A stretch of 64,000 bases of DNA from an uncultured Clostridia bacterium (GCA_944347775.1 CALVMT010000064.1:1-64000), one strand, 5' to 3'; counted from the stretch's first letter, positions 7,703 through 17,146 are shown. Translations and numbers: made by a program. Notes: generated by a model not told the origin, from the sequence alone.

Positions 7703-9550
7703 ATGGATAAACAGCAAAAACTTTCTCTTTGGAAAATAGCAATTTCTGCACTGCTTCTTATTGTAGGCTTGCTGGCGCCGCTTTCAAAAACTGCCGTTTT
7801 TTTTGTTTGTATGGCTGCCTACCTTATTGTGGGCGCAGAGGTTGTTTTAGAAGCGTTTAAGGAGTTGTTTACTGGTCAGGCATTTGGGGAAAATTTGTTG
7901 ATGACGATTGCGACGATCGGCGCATTTGCTATTCAAGAGTATTCAGAAGCAGTATTGGTTATGTTGCTTTATCAAATAGGAGAATTGTTCCAAAGTATGG
8001 CTGTCGGTAAATCACGCCGTGCAATTTCAGAGCTGATGGAACTTCGCCCGGATAGCGCTAATATTATGCGTGATGGTCAACTGGTGCAGGTTCATCCGAT
8101 GGAAGTCAAGGTTGGTATGGAAATTGTTGTAAAGCCTGGAGAGAAAATTCCGTTGGATGGAACAGTATGTGAAGGAAATTCCTATATTGACTCTTCTGCG
8201 CTGACGGGAGAATCACTGCCGCAGCAGGTAGGTCCTGATAGCCTTGTGTTGAGTGGGAGTGTCAATACCAGTGCACCGTTGCGGATTGTCGTGAATAAAG
8301 AATTTCATGAATCTACAGCAACAAAAATCTTGGATATGATCGAAGATATTGGGGGTAAAAAAGCAAAAGCAGAGAGTTTTATTACCAAGTTTTCCCGTTA
8401 TTATACGCCGATTGTTGTAGGGTGTGCTGTTTTGCTGGCACTTGTTCCGATCCTTGTGATCAAAGATGCGGTCGTTTCGGAATGGATAAGGCGTGCGCTG
8501 ATGTTTTTAGTTGTATCTTGTCCATGTGCATTGGTCATTTCAGTACCACTCAGTTATTTTGGTGGAATTGGATGTGCTTCTAAAAACGGTATGTTGATTA
8601 AAGGCAGTAATACCGTAGACGCGCTGTCTCATATTACGGCTGTAGCGATGGATAAGACAGGTACACTTACCAAAGGAGAATTGCAGGTTGCGGCAGTGGA
8701 GGCATCATCAATTTCCGAGGAGAAATTACTTGAATATGCCGCATTAACAGAATGGTATTCGGATCATCCCATCGCATGGGCTATAAAGAGAGCATATGGA
8801 ACTAAATTGGAGTGTAAGCCGGAAAAATCGCAGGAAATTGCGGGTAAAGGAATGATCTCCCTCTTAAACGGGCAGCGCGTTGCTGTAGGGAATGCGCTGC
8901 TTATGGAGCTGGAAAAAGCAGTTTATCCGGCATATGAAGGCGTAGGCAGCGCGGTTTATGTAGCTATAGACGGAAAATATGTTGGTTGCATTTTGGTTAA
9001 GGATCAGCTTAGAGAAGAGGCAAAACAGGCTATCGGGCAGCTTAGAAAATTGGGTGTAAATCGTATTACTATGCTTTCGGGAGATTCAAAAGCGGCAGTC
9101 AATGAAGTAGCGGCGCAACTTAATATTCAAGCACAGGGAGAATTATTGCCAGCAGACAAAGTAGAAAAAGTTGAAGAATTGATTGAAGCAAATAAGGAAG
9201 GGAAACTTGCTTTTGTCGGTGATGGTATTAATGATGCTCCAGTTCTGGTCAGAGCAGATGTCGGCGTTGCGATGGGGACGATTGGAAAAGATGCGGCAAT
9301 TGAAGCAGCAGATATGGTGATTATGGGCGATGATTTAAGAAAGCTTCCTTCTGCTATTTTGATCAGTAAAAAAGTCAGCCGAATCGTTAAACAAAATATA
9401 GCGATTGCGTTGGTTATTAAAATTGGTGTATTGATTTTAAGTGCTCTTGGTTGGTCAAATATGATTATGGCAATATTCGCAGATGTCGGTGTAATGATTC
9501 TGGCGATTATTAATGCAATGCGTACATTAAATATTAAGCTGAAAATTTAA
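7703..9550 (+). CDS. P1B-type heavy-metal-translocating ATPase (CadA-like)
   Basis: A 615-residue membrane ATPase that should export Cd/Zn/Pb-type ions. Visible landmarks are the TGES actuator motif (DSSALTGES), the transport-site CPC in VSCPCALVISVP (about residue 272), phosphorylation site DKTGTLTKG (about 316), the SDHPIA His-Pro motif (about 353) and hinge GDGINDAPVLVRADVGVAMG (about 506). There are about eight membrane segments. The N-terminus begins straight at the first membrane region with no HMA domain, which is encoded separately by the preceding gene. The start at 7703 has a weak ribosome binding site; coupling to the HMA gene, 4 bases upstream, may help initiation. Confidence 0.95.
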   Translation: MDKQQKLSLWKIAISALLLIVGLLAPLSKTAVFFVCMAAYLIVGAEVVLEAFKELFTGQAFGENLLMTIATIGAFAIQEYSEAVLVMLLYQIGELFQSMAVGKSRRAISELMELRPDSANIMRDGQLVQVHPMEVKVGMEIVVKPGEKIPLDGTVCEGNSYIDSSALTGESLPQQVGPDSLVLSGSVNTSAPLRIVVNKEFHESTATKILDMIEDIGGKKAKAESFITKFSRYYTPIVVGCAVLLALVPILVIKDAVVSEWIRRALMFLVVSCPCALVISVPLSYFGGIGCASKNGMLIKGSNTVDALSHITAVAMDKTGTLTKGELQVAAVEASSISEEKLLEYAALTEWYSDHPIAWAIKRAYGTKLECKPEKSQEIAGKGMISLLNGQRVAVGNALLMELEKAVYPAYEGVGSAVYVAIDGKYVGCILVKDQLREEAKQAIGQLRKLGVNRITMLSGDSKAAVNEVAAQLNIQAQGELLPADKVEKVEELIEANKEGKLAFVGDGINDAPVLVRADVGVAMGTIGKDAAIEAADMVIMGDDLRKLPSAILISKKVSRIVKQNIAIALVIKIGVLILSALGWSNMIMAIFADVGVMILAIINAMRTLNIKLKI

Positions 9551-9558
9551 ATTAGTTA

Positions 9559-9601
9559 AAGCATGATCCTGTATCTCACAGTAGATTGGATCATGCTTTT
9601 T
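9559..9601 (+). terminator. Intrinsic terminator of the metal-efflux operon
   Basis: AAGCATGATCC (9559-9569) pairs with GGATCATGCTT (9588-9598), then T residues. Confidence 0.88.
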
Positions 9602-9636
9602 GAGTTAAAAGTTTTTTCTTGCTATTTGATGGAAAA

Positions 9637-9828
9637 GATGATATACTTTGCTCGGTATTTTATAAAAGCCGTGGAATGAATGGAATGCGGTTAATCTCCG
9701 CAGCAGCGTCCTTGCTACCGTAAAGTCGGGTCTTTTCGTCTGCGGTCATATCATCATGTTTCAGGGGCAACATGAAGACGAATCTGTCTTGTTGTGCCTT
9801 TCTGTATGGATGCAGAAAGGCATTTTTT
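9637..9828 (+). promoter_or_regulatory. Cobalamin-type riboswitch with terminator-based expression platform
   Basis: The segment 9681-9723 follows the conserved B12-element core: GGAAT, then GCGG-TTAATCT-CCGC, then GCAGCGTCCTTGCTACCGTAA (canonical GCAGCCCCCGCTACTGT-A). A closing helix GATGATAT (9637-9644) with ATATCATC (9748-9755) brackets it. Downstream, TGCCTTTCTG (9795-9804) and CAGAAAGGCA (9813-9822) plus six T form a terminator. GGCAACATGAAGAC (from 9766) can pair with GTCTTGTTGTGCC, which would block it. This is the layout of a transcription-terminating OFF switch. The 3' part of the aptamer is divergent, so the subclass is uncertain. Confidence 0.75.
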
Positions 9829-9860
9829 ACGATATGTCTGCTGAAACGGGGAGGGTTATT

Positions 9861-10352
9861 ATGAGAAAAATGTTGGTTTGGAAACGCCTGGTATTTGCTG
9901 CTGTGGTTGTATGTATGCTTTTCGCAGGATTGGCTGCATGTAAAAAAGAACAAACAACCGGGGAATATGCGTGTAAGCTGGCGATTGATTGTAGTAAAAT
10001 CTGGGATCATGAAGCGGATTTGGCAGAAGAAAAAAAGGAATATGTTCCGGAAGACGGCATGATTCTGGCTGAAACCGAAGTCTATTTTGACGAGGGAGAT
10101 ACAGCATATGATTTGTTGAGTAAAGTTTGTGAACAGCAGAAAATTCATATGGATGCAGAGGACTCCGCTTATGGAAAATATGTAAAAGGAATTGCTCAAA
10201 TTTATTCGGGAGACTGCGGTGAGTTATCTGGATGGATGTTTCAGGTAAACGGTACGTATGCAGATGTGGGATGCGATGCCTATGAATTACAAGAAGACGA
10301 TGTAATTACATGGATATTTATCTGTGATTATGAGGCAGATATGAAAAACTAA
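9861..10352 (+). CDS. DUF4430-domain lipoprotein under riboswitch control
   Basis: A 163-residue exported protein. Residues 1-27 form a lipoprotein signal (hydrophobic stretch, lipobox LAAC with Cys27). The C-terminal half, including DTAYDLLSKVC and SGWMFQVNG...DDVITWIF, matches the DUF4430 pattern, related to the C-terminal beta domain of intrinsic factor and transcobalamin. With the upstream cobalamin-type riboswitch, the parsimonious reading is a surface cobalamin-binding lipoprotein. That function is inference from family and regulation, because no BtuCDF or ECF transport genes adjoin it. GGGAGGG precedes the ATG at 9861. Confidence 0.8.
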   Translation: MRKMLVWKRLVFAAVVVCMLFAGLAACKKEQTTGEYACKLAIDCSKIWDHEADLAEEKKEYVPEDGMILAETEVYFDEGDTAYDLLSKVCEQQKIHMDAEDSAYGKYVKGIAQIYSGDCGELSGWMFQVNGTYADVGCDAYELQEDDVITWIFICDYEADMKN

Positions 10353-10356
10353 AATG

Positions 10357-10408
10357 AGTATAGTAAAAAAGGCAAGTAGAATAGAATACTTGCCTTTTTT
10401 ACTATACT
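10357..10408. terminator. Bidirectional terminator between the lipoprotein gene and ychF
   Basis: A near-perfect 22-bp inverted repeat (10357-10378 with 10387-10408) has GGCAAGTA/TACTTGCC at its centre and A/T runs on both sides. It serves both convergent genes. Confidence 0.9.
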
Positions 10409-10449
10409 TTCATAAATCAATTAATATATGTTTATGGATTCGTATTTAC

Positions 10450-11550
10450 TCAGACATTAAAACGGAATACAACGACATCGCCGTCTTGTATAACATACTC
10501 TTTGCCTTCCAAGCGAATTAATCCCTTTTCCTTGGCCAAGACCATATCTCCACCAAGCTGCTGTAGAGTATTAAAAGCAATGATTTCTGCACGGATAAAG
10601 CCACGCTCAAAATCCGAATGGATTTTTCCGGCAGCCTGGGGCGCTTTGGTACCTTTTACGATAGTCCAAGCGCGAACTTCCTTAGGGCCTGCTGTTAAAA
10701 AGCTGATCAGACCAAGTAATTCGTAGGATTTGCGAATCAAGCGATCTATACCTGATTCGCCCATCTGCAATTCTTCGATAAACATGGCTTTTTCTTCAGC
10801 ATCAAGGGCAGAAAGCTCTTCTTCAACCTTTACACTGATTTTTAATACTTCAGCGCATTCTTTTTCTGCCATGGACTTTAGGTTAAAAAATAACGGGAGT
10901 TCTTCGTCAGGAGTTAAAAGATCTTCTTCGGCAACATTTCCTACATAAAGCAAAGGTTTATCCGTCAACAAAAACAAATTATGTGTAATGGCGCGTTCCT
11001 CCTCCGATAAATTTAGGCTGCGTACAGGGCATCCTTCTTCCAGAGCGGCATAGAGTTTTTGTAAAGTCGCATATTCGAGTTTATGTTCATGATTTCCTGT
11101 TTTGGCCATTTTTTCGGCACGGATCATACGCTTGCTTACCGTTTCCATATCTGCGAACAAAAGCTCAAGATTGATGGTTTGTGCGTCGCGAACAGGATCA
11201 ATGGATCCGTCTACATGAACAATATTTTCGTCTTCAAAACAACGGACAACCTGTAAAATTGCATCAACTTCCCGAATATGTGAAAGAAACTTATTGCCAA
11301 GGCCTTCGCCTTTACTTGCGCCGCGCACAAGTCCGGCAATATCGACCATTTCGATAGTAGCAGGAGTAAACTTTTCAGGATGATAAATTTCTGCCAGATA
11401 ATCCAATCGAGAGTCAGGAACACTCACCATGCCGATATTGGGTTCGATGGTGCAAAAGGGATAATTTTCACTGGCTGCTCCGGCACGGGTAATTGCATTA
11501 AATAAAGAGCTTTTTCCAACGTTTGGTAAGCCTACGATTCCTAATTTCAT
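10450..11550 (-). CDS. ychF: Redox-regulated ATPase/GTPase YchF (Obg family)
   Basis: A 366-residue P-loop NTPase of the usual length for YchF. Motifs are the G1 loop [14 protein letters not shown], the switch region [11 protein letters not shown]3 [20 protein letters not shown] and a C-terminal TGS-like domain ending in [17 protein letters not shown]. YchF binds ATP rather than GTP in many species and associates with ribosomes; its exact role is unsettled. GGAGA about 10 bases before the ATG at 11550 supports this start. Upstream in-frame codons encode a spurious hydrophobic extension. It is divergent from uppP, sharing a 216-base intergenic region. Confidence 0.97.
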   Translation of the reverse strand: MKLGIVGLPNVGKSSLFNAITRAGAASENYPFCTIEPNIGMVSVPDSRLDYLAEIYHPEKFTPATIEMVDIAGLVRGASKGEGLGNKFLSHIREVDAILQVVRCFEDENIVHVDGSIDPVRDAQTINLELLFADMETVSKRMIRAEKMAKTGNHEHKLEYATLQKLYAALEEGCPVRSLNLSEEERAITHNLFLLTDKPLLYVGNVAEEDLLTPDEELPLFFNLKSMAEKECAEVLKISVKVEEELSALDAEEKAMFIEELQMGESGIDRLIRKSYELLGLISFLTAGPKEVRAWTIVKGTKAPQAAGKIHSDFERGFIRAEIIAFNTLQQLGGDMVLAKEKGLIRLEGKEYVIQDGDVVVFRFNV

Positions 11551-11766
11551 ATTGCAAAATCTCCAATATTGATAAATTGACAAAGGTATACTGCACCAAA
11601 TAAGCGCATACGAATTCATTATAGCCCAATAGGCAACGGGAATCAAGGCAATTAGAAGGTTGTAAAAGTGAAGAACAGAAAAATTGCTATTTATATTGAT
11701 TATGTTATAATAAAAAACAGCGGCAAAAATTGCTGCAAAGAAAATAAATAAAAAAGAGAGAATTTG

Positions 11767-12582
11767 ATGATGGGAGTTTTCGAAGCCATAGTTCTTGGAA
11801 TTATTCAAGGGGTAACAGAGTTTTTACCGGTGTCCAGCAGCGGACATCTGGTCTTGTTTCAAAATATTTTTGAAACACCGGGAGATATGTTGTTTTTTGA
11901 TACCATGTTGCATGTTGGTACACTGGTTGCTGTTTTTATTGTTTTATGGAAAGATATTGTTGAAATTTTTCGACACCTGTTTGGTAGATTTACGTGGGTT
12001 TTGGTTATCGCAACGTTGCCTGCTGTTATTGCTGGGGTTGCTTTGGGTGATTTTTTTGAAAGGGCATTTGAAGGAACATATCTTGCTTTTGGTTTTTTAA
12101 TAACTAGCGTGTTGCTTGTGCTGAGCGAATTGATTGCTGCCAAAAAGAAGGCCAAATATACGCAAAAGGAGCAGATAAAGTTTTCGGCGGCTTTTGGTAT
12201 TGGATGTATGCAGGCGGTAGCGATTATGCCTGGGATTTCCCGATCAGGATCCACACTTTCCGGCGGATTGATATCCGGATTAGACCGCGGATTGGCAGCC
12301 TCTTTTTCTTTTTTAATGTCTATTCCGGTGATTTTGGGCTCGGCAGTACTTCAGGGATATGATATTGTTAAACAGGGCGCGGGAGAAATTTATTTGTTGC
12401 CGACAATATTTGGAATGTTTGCTGCGGCAGTCTCCAGTTTTTTTGCGGCTAAATATATGATGAGGATGATTCGCAAGAGAAAATTGTATGGCTTTGCTGT
12501 ATATACGGCGGTTTTAGGTTTGCTCGTTTTATTAGATCAGTTTGTTTTTCATGTTGTGTTTACCAATCCTTTTGTCGGTTAA
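11767..12582 (+). CDS. uppP: Undecaprenyl-diphosphatase UppP (BacA)
   Basis: A 271-residue integral membrane enzyme that dephosphorylates undecaprenyl pyrophosphate to recycle the lipid carrier for peptidoglycan and other wall glycans. Both signature blocks are present: GVTEFLPVSSSGHL near the N-terminus and MPGISRSGSTLSGGL near residue 160. About eight membrane segments are visible. Overexpressed homologues confer bacitracin resistance. Candidate starts are TTG 11764, ATG 11767 and ATG 11770 in a row. The ribosome binding site is weak (AAGAGAG), so the exact start is uncertain. Confidence 0.96.
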   Translation: MMGVFEAIVLGIIQGVTEFLPVSSSGHLVLFQNIFETPGDMLFFDTMLHVGTLVAVFIVLWKDIVEIFRHLFGRFTWVLVIATLPAVIAGVALGDFFERAFEGTYLAFGFLITSVLLVLSELIAAKKKAKYTQKEQIKFSAAFGIGCMQAVAIMPGISRSGSTLSGGLISGLDRGLAASFSFLMSIPVILGSAVLQGYDIVKQGAGEIYLLPTIFGMFAAAVSSFFAAKYMMRMIRKRKLYGFAVYTAVLGLLVLLDQFVFHVVFTNPFVG

Positions 12583-12686
12583 GCGTAAAATTTTTATAAA
12601 AAGGCGATGCGCACGGATGCTTTTGTCGGAATAAAAAAGGAAAATTTGTAAAGAAAGCGGTTTTTTATACAGAGGATAACTTGAAA

Positions 12687-13571
12687 ATGAAAAAAATATT
12701 GATTTTATTTGGCGTTGTTGGAGTTTCCTTTTCCGCCATTTTTGTTCGACTTTCTACGGTACCTTCTACGGTACTGGTTTTTTATCGTGTTGCGATGGCT
12801 GCTTTGATTTTATGCCCTGTAGTGGTGTTTAAATATAAACAGGAGCTGTGCCGATTACGAAAAAAAGATATTTTTTGGTGTATATTGAGCGGCTTTTTTT
12901 TAGGATTACATTTTATCCTATATTTTGAAGCACTTAAGTTTACCAGTATTGCATCAGCTGTGGTGTTGGTGGATACAGAAGTTTTTTTTGTCGCGCTAAG
13001 TATGCTTTTGCTGTTTAGGGAGAAGATTTCCCTGATAGGTTGGATTGGTATTTTAGCTACTTTTATAGGCAGTGTGCTGATTGCATGCGCGGATGCTGGA
13101 GGTGGTAGCAATGTTTTGCTGGGTGATTTTCTCGCTTTTGGCGGGGCAATAGCTATGTCGGCCTATACAATGATTGGAAAGGTCTGTCGGAAACGTTTAT
13201 CGACAACAGTATATACATTTTTTGTATATAGTGCAGCAGCAGTTACGGTTTTGATGGTATTGCTGATCGGTGGGACACCAGTATTTGCTGATGAACCAAT
13301 TAATTGGCTGACAGCGCTTGGCCTGGCTGTGATCTGTACACTGTTTGGGCATAGTGTGTTTAGTTGGGGATTAAAATATGAAAGCGCTTCGTTTATTTCG
13401 ACCGTTAAATTATTGGAGCCGGTTTTTTCTTCTGTGTTAGGGATATTGTTATTTGGAGAAATTCCGGGATGGATGGTAATTTTAGGAGGATGCGTCATTA
13501 TTCTTGGCATTTATCTTTACAGTCATTTTGGTGAAAAGCCCATAAAGCTTTGTATAAAGGCGGAAAGGTAA
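12687..13571 (+). CDS. DMT-superfamily transporter (EamA family)
   Basis: A 294-residue membrane protein with ten predicted segments in two EamA repeats. The N-terminal repeat opens GVVGVSFSAIFVRLS and the second begins near SAYTMIGKVCRKRL. Members export metabolites or amino acids; the substrate is not evident. Start choice is between TTG 12681 and ATG 12687: GAGG at about 12672 is 5 and 11 bases away respectively. It follows uppP by about 100 bases with no clear terminator between them. Confidence 0.86.
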   Translation: MKKILILFGVVGVSFSAIFVRLSTVPSTVLVFYRVAMAALILCPVVVFKYKQELCRLRKKDIFWCILSGFFLGLHFILYFEALKFTSIASAVVLVDTEVFFVALSMLLLFREKISLIGWIGILATFIGSVLIACADAGGGSNVLLGDFLAFGGAIAMSAYTMIGKVCRKRLSTTVYTFFVYSAAAVTVLMVLLIGGTPVFADEPINWLTALGLAVICTLFGHSVFSWGLKYESASFISTVKLLEPVFSSVLGILLFGEIPGWMVILGGCVIILGIYLYSHFGEKPIKLCIKAER

Positions 13572-13584
13572 GAAATGTCGGACG

Positions 13585-13770
13585 ATGATACGGCAGGCAG
13601 TTGAAAAAGGGTGAAGGGAACTTTCTTATTTAATAGAGCATGGTTTTGATTATGTTATGGAAAATGAAAGTGTTGAGTATGCTTGATATTTTGCAGATGA
13701 AGGTTTTGAGGCGGGTGTTTATGTACCTGGGCAAAAGAGAATAGGAAAAAGTTTCTTGATCAACAAATAA
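13585..13770 (+). pseudogene. Remnant reading frame with two in-frame TGA codons
   Basis: From ATG 13585 to TAA 13770 a single frame of 62 codons reads like protein, for example ELSYLIEHGFDYVMENESVE and FADEGFEAGVYVPGQ, but is broken by TGA after VEKG and again after SVEYA. Both stops could come from tryptophan codons by one transition. There is no good ribosome binding site and the family is not recognised; a GNAT-like fragment is only a guess. It may equally be chance. Confidence 0.35.
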
Positions 13771-13810
13771 AAAAATTGCTTCCGAGCTCGGAAGCAATTT
13801 TTTTTTTTTA
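13771..13810. terminator. Bidirectional terminator of the argS-serS-BFD block
   Basis: AAATTGCTTCCGAG and CTCGGAAGCAATTT (13773-13800) form a perfect palindrome flanked by an A run and a T run. It lies just downstream of the minus-strand BFD gene. Confidence 0.9.
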
Positions 13811-13816
13811 TTTGTT

Positions 13817-14026
13817 TTAAATTTCATTATACATGAGTTGAGAAATAATATCCATAATCTGGTCGTGACATTTTCCGCATCCGGTAGAGCAGTGTGTTTG
13901 TTTTTGTACGTCGGCAAAGGCATGCTCTACGTCGACCAAAGTTTTAGCCTCATGGAGGGCTTTTTCGATATCATATAGTGAAACCTGTTTACAATTGCAA
14001 ATCATTCTATTTTCATGGCGACTCAT
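13817..14026 (-). CDS. BFD-like [2Fe-2S]-binding domain protein
   Basis: A 69-residue protein with the bacterioferritin-associated-ferredoxin-like pattern: C10-N-C12 near the N-terminus and C50-G-K-C53 later, with an extra Cys at 46 (CSTGCGKC). Such domains bind one [2Fe-2S] cluster and occur alone or fused to oxidoreductases; a role in iron release or electron transfer is inferred. GAGGAGG precedes the ATG. It starts 13 bases after serS and is probably translated from the same message. Confidence 0.85.
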   Translation of the reverse strand: MSRHENRMICNCKQVSLYDIEKALHEAKTLVDVEHAFADVQKQTHCSTGCGKCHDQIMDIISQLMYNEI

Positions 14027-14039
14027 TACAATAACCTCC

Positions 14040-15311
14040 TCATTTGGAAATAAACTCTACACGCATATAATCGCGAAGTACCTCGGGAATTTGAACAGAA
14101 CCATCAGCCTGCTGATAATTTTCTAATATTGCAGCAACAGTTCTGCCGACTGCAAGTCCACTTCCGTTTAAAGTATGGACAAATTCTGCCTTACCTTTTG
14201 GGCCGTCTTTAAAACGAATATTAGCGCGACGGGCCTGAAAATCCTCAAAATTGGAACAGGAAGAAATTTCAACATATCTTCCATAGCTCGGCATCCATAC
14301 TTCAATATCATAAGTTTTAGCAGAGCTAAACCCTAAATCTCCAGCTGAAAGTGCAACAACGCGGTAAGGCAATTTAAGAAGCTGTAAGATTTTTTCTGCA
14401 TCATTCGTTAGTTTTTCCAATTCATCGTATGATGTTTCAGGGCGTACAAATTTTACCAATTCAACCTTATTAAACTGATGTTGACGGATAAGGCCTCGGG
14501 TATCTCTGCCTGCACTGCCTGCCTCGCTTCGGAAACATGCACTGTAAGCGCAATGATAAATCGGCAGTTTTGCGCCGTCAATTATTGATTCTCGGTACAT
14601 GTTAGTTACGGGGACTTCAGCAGTAGGAATTAAGTAATATTCCGTTCCTTCCAGTTTAAACGACTGATCTATAAATTTAGGAAATTGGCCTGTACCATAC
14701 ATTGAGCGCTCATGGACAATGTATGGAGGAAAGATTTCCTGATATTTTCCATGTGCAGTGTGTGTGTCCAGCATAAAATTATATACGCTGCGTTCGAGGC
14801 GTGCTCCTAATCCTTTATAAAACGTAAAACGTGCACCGGTTACCGAAGCGGCTGCTTCAAAGTTTAAAATTTCCAGTTCAGTTCCCAGATCCCAGTGCGC
14901 CTTAGGCTTATAATCAAATTTTGTTGGCTCCATAAACCGACGGATCTCAACATTTTCGGTATCAGATAAGCCGTCAGGTACGGAAAAATGAGGAGTATTA
15001 GGGATAGAAAGCATTTCGTTGCGAATAGCAGCATCGAGCCTGGTGATCTTGTCATCCAGTTCTTTAATACGATCACTTTCCTGTTTCATTTCTGCAAACA
15101 GTGCAGAAGTATCTTCACCTTTTTTCTTAAGCAACGGGATCTGCTTAGAAACCGCATTTTTTTTGGCTTTTAATGTTTCCGTTTCGGTAATACTGTTACG
15201 TCGTTCGGCATCCATGGACAATAGATGATCAAAATGGAACTCTTTTCCTCTTCTCGAAACGCTTTTTGCGATCTCTTCCGGGTTTTCGCGTATACGTCTA
15301 ATATCCAGCAT
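14040..15311 (-). CDS. serS: Seryl-tRNA synthetase
   Basis: A 423-residue class II synthetase that charges tRNA-Ser. The N-terminal arm (about residues 30-100) is a coiled coil. Motif 2 reads [21 protein letters not shown] and motif 3 [27 protein letters not shown] lies about 10 bases before the ATG. It is the middle gene of an argS-serS-BFD run on the minus strand, 45 bases after argS. No T-box leader is visible before it. Confidence 0.97.
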   Translation of the reverse strand: MLDIRRIRENPEEIAKSVSRRGKEFHFDHLLSMDAERRNSITETETLKAKKNAVSKQIPLLKKKGEDTSALFAEMKQESDRIKELDDKITRLDAAIRNEMLSIPNTPHFSVPDGLSDTENVEIRRFMEPTKFDYKPKAHWDLGTELEILNFEAAASVTGARFTFYKGLGARLERSVYNFMLDTHTAHGKYQEIFPPYIVHERSMYGTGQFPKFIDQSFKLEGTEYYLIPTAEVPVTNMYRESIIDGAKLPIYHCAYSACFRSEAGSAGRDTRGLIRQHQFNKVELVKFVRPETSYDELEKLTNDAEKILQLLKLPYRVVALSAGDLGFSSAKTYDIEVWMPSYGRYVEISSCSNFEDFQARRANIRFKDGPKGKAEFVHTLNGSGLAVGRTVAAILENYQQADGSVQIPEVLRDYMRVEFISK

Positions 15312-15356
15312 AATAATTTCATTATCCTTTCAATTTAAATTTTTCTTTAGATTTTG

Positions 15357-17054
15357 TTACATGCGTTCCGGTGCATGAATACCCAATAGATTAAGGCCAA
15401 TGCGGATAACAGTAGCAGCGGAATCGACTAGTGCAATACGTGCAGCTGTGGCGGCAGCATTGTCGTCCAATATACGAATATCATAATAAAATTTGTTAAA
15501 AGCCTGCGCTAATGAGGTGATGTGCCTCGTAATAAAGAAGGGCTCGTACTTTTCCGCGGCACGGCGAATTGTCTGAGGGAATTCCGCAATCAATTTAATT
15601 ATTGCAAAAGCCTGAGGACAGGTAAGGACTTCATAATCTGGCTGTACTTTTGGCAGTGAAGTGGCTTTCCGCAAGACAGAAAGTGCGCGTGCGTGTGTGT
15701 ATTGAACATAAGGACCAGTCTCTCCGTCAAAATTAAGAATGCGATCCAGATCAAATACAATGTCTTTAATACGACTGTTGGAAAGAGTACTGTAAATTAA
15801 TGCCCCCACGCCAATATCTTGTGCCGTTTTTTCTTTATCTTGCAAATTTGGACTTTTTTCTTCAATAATTGCTTTCGTTTTTTCGATAGAGGCAGCAATA
15901 ACGTCCTCAAGAAAAACCACCCGCCCTTTACGAGTAGAGAGTGTTCCGTCGGTCATGGATACCATTCCAAATGCAACATGCTCCATATCTTTTGCCCAAT
16001 CATAACCCATAAGCTCAATGACTTTAAAAAGCTGTTTAAAATGCAAATTTTGCTGATATGCAACAACATACAGATTTTTATAAAAGTCGTAGGTCCGTTT
16101 TCGATAAAATGCACAGGCCAAATCGCGAGTTGCATATAAAGTTGCACCGTCGGATTTGAGAATCAGGCAAGGAGGCATATCATATGCGTCCAGATTGACA
16201 ACTTTAGCTCCATTACTTTCCTCGAGTAAACCTTTTGCTTCCAACTCGTCGATAACCGGCTGCATTTTGTCGTTATAAAAACTTTCTCCGGCATAAGAAT
16301 CAAAGTGGACGTCTAATATATCGTAAATCTTTGAAACTTCACGCAGTGTCAAATCCTTAAACCAGTGAAAAAGAGAGAGTGCTTCGGAATCACCATCTTC
16401 AATTTTTTTAAACCATGCTCTGCCCTCTTCTTCCAAAGAAGGATTTTTTTCGGCTTCTTCATGGAAACGGACATATAAATCAAGAAGAGCACGAATAGAT
16501 CCCTTTTCAACCGTATCATGATCTCCCCAACGTTTATACGCAGAAATTAATTTGCCGAATTGAGTTCCCCAGTCGCCAAGATGATTAACTCCTATAGAAT
16601 GGTAGCCAAGGAAATTAAAAATTTTGTAAAGAGCACTGCCAATGACTGTAGTAGATAAGTGGCCGATATGAAAAGGTTTGGCAATATTAATTGAAGAATA
16701 GTCTAAAACAATGTTGCGCCCGCGACCTTCATCTGAAGAACCGTATTGCTCCCCCTTTGCAGAAACCTGATTTAGAATATCGCAGGCAAATTGTGTGCGG
16801 GAGAGGAAAAAATTGAGATATCCTCCGGCAACCTCAATACGTTCCAACCAAGCAGGAAGTTTGTCAAAAGAAGCATAAAGCTGCTTTGCAATTGCCGGAG
16901 GCGCTTTACGCATTTGTTTAGCTAATTTAAAACAGGGTAAAGCAAAATCTCCCATAGTCATATCCGGAGGCACCTCGAGCAAGGAAGAAATTTGCTGCGC
17001 ATCCAAACCTGTGGGCAAAGAAAGCAGGTTTGCCAATTGTTCTTTGTAATTCAT
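15357..17054 (-). CDS. argS: Arginyl-tRNA synthetase
   Basis: A 565-residue class Ia synthetase. The signature is KPFHIGHLSTTVIG (HIGH), and the KMSKS-like loop is degenerate (STRKGR), as is normal for ArgRS. The N-terminal Add1 domain and the C-terminal DALR-type anticodon domain (YVQYTHARALSVLRKA onward) are present. The start at 17054 (MNYKEQL) has AGGCGG upstream. A longer frame to 17105 overlaps the presumed leader. A promoter (TTTACT, 17 bases, TATATT) lies just upstream, so argS probably heads its own transcript. Confidence 0.96.
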   Translation of the reverse strand: MNYKEQLANLLSLPTGLDAQQISSLLEVPPDMTMGDFALPCFKLAKQMRKAPPAIAKQLYASFDKLPAWLERIEVAGGYLNFFLSRTQFACDILNQVSAKGEQYGSSDEGRGRNIVLDYSSINIAKPFHIGHLSTTVIGSALYKIFNFLGYHSIGVNHLGDWGTQFGKLISAYKRWGDHDTVEKGSIRALLDLYVRFHEEAEKNPSLEEEGRAWFKKIEDGDSEALSLFHWFKDLTLREVSKIYDILDVHFDSYAGESFYNDKMQPVIDELEAKGLLEESNGAKVVNLDAYDMPPCLILKSDGATLYATRDLACAFYRKRTYDFYKNLYVVAYQQNLHFKQLFKVIELMGYDWAKDMEHVAFGMVSMTDGTLSTRKGRVVFLEDVIAASIEKTKAIIEEKSPNLQDKEKTAQDIGVGALIYSTLSNSRIKDIVFDLDRILNFDGETGPYVQYTHARALSVLRKATSLPKVQPDYEVLTCPQAFAIIKLIAEFPQTIRRAAEKYEPFFITRHITSLAQAFNKFYYDIRILDDNAAATAARIALVDSAATVIRIGLNLLGIHAPERM

Positions 17055-17117
17055 AGGTATACCGCCTGTCAATAAACAGTACATATCGTACTTAATATCA
17101 TTCATCTTTATTGTTTA

Positions 17118-17146
17118 AATATAACATATCTATGGGGTAAAGTAAA
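17118..17146 (-). promoter_or_regulatory. Promoter of argS
   Basis: On the minus strand: TTTACT (17141-17146), 17-base spacer, TATATT (17118-17123), in the 103-base gap between the hypothetical gene and argS. No T-box motif is seen in the short leader. Confidence 0.6.
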
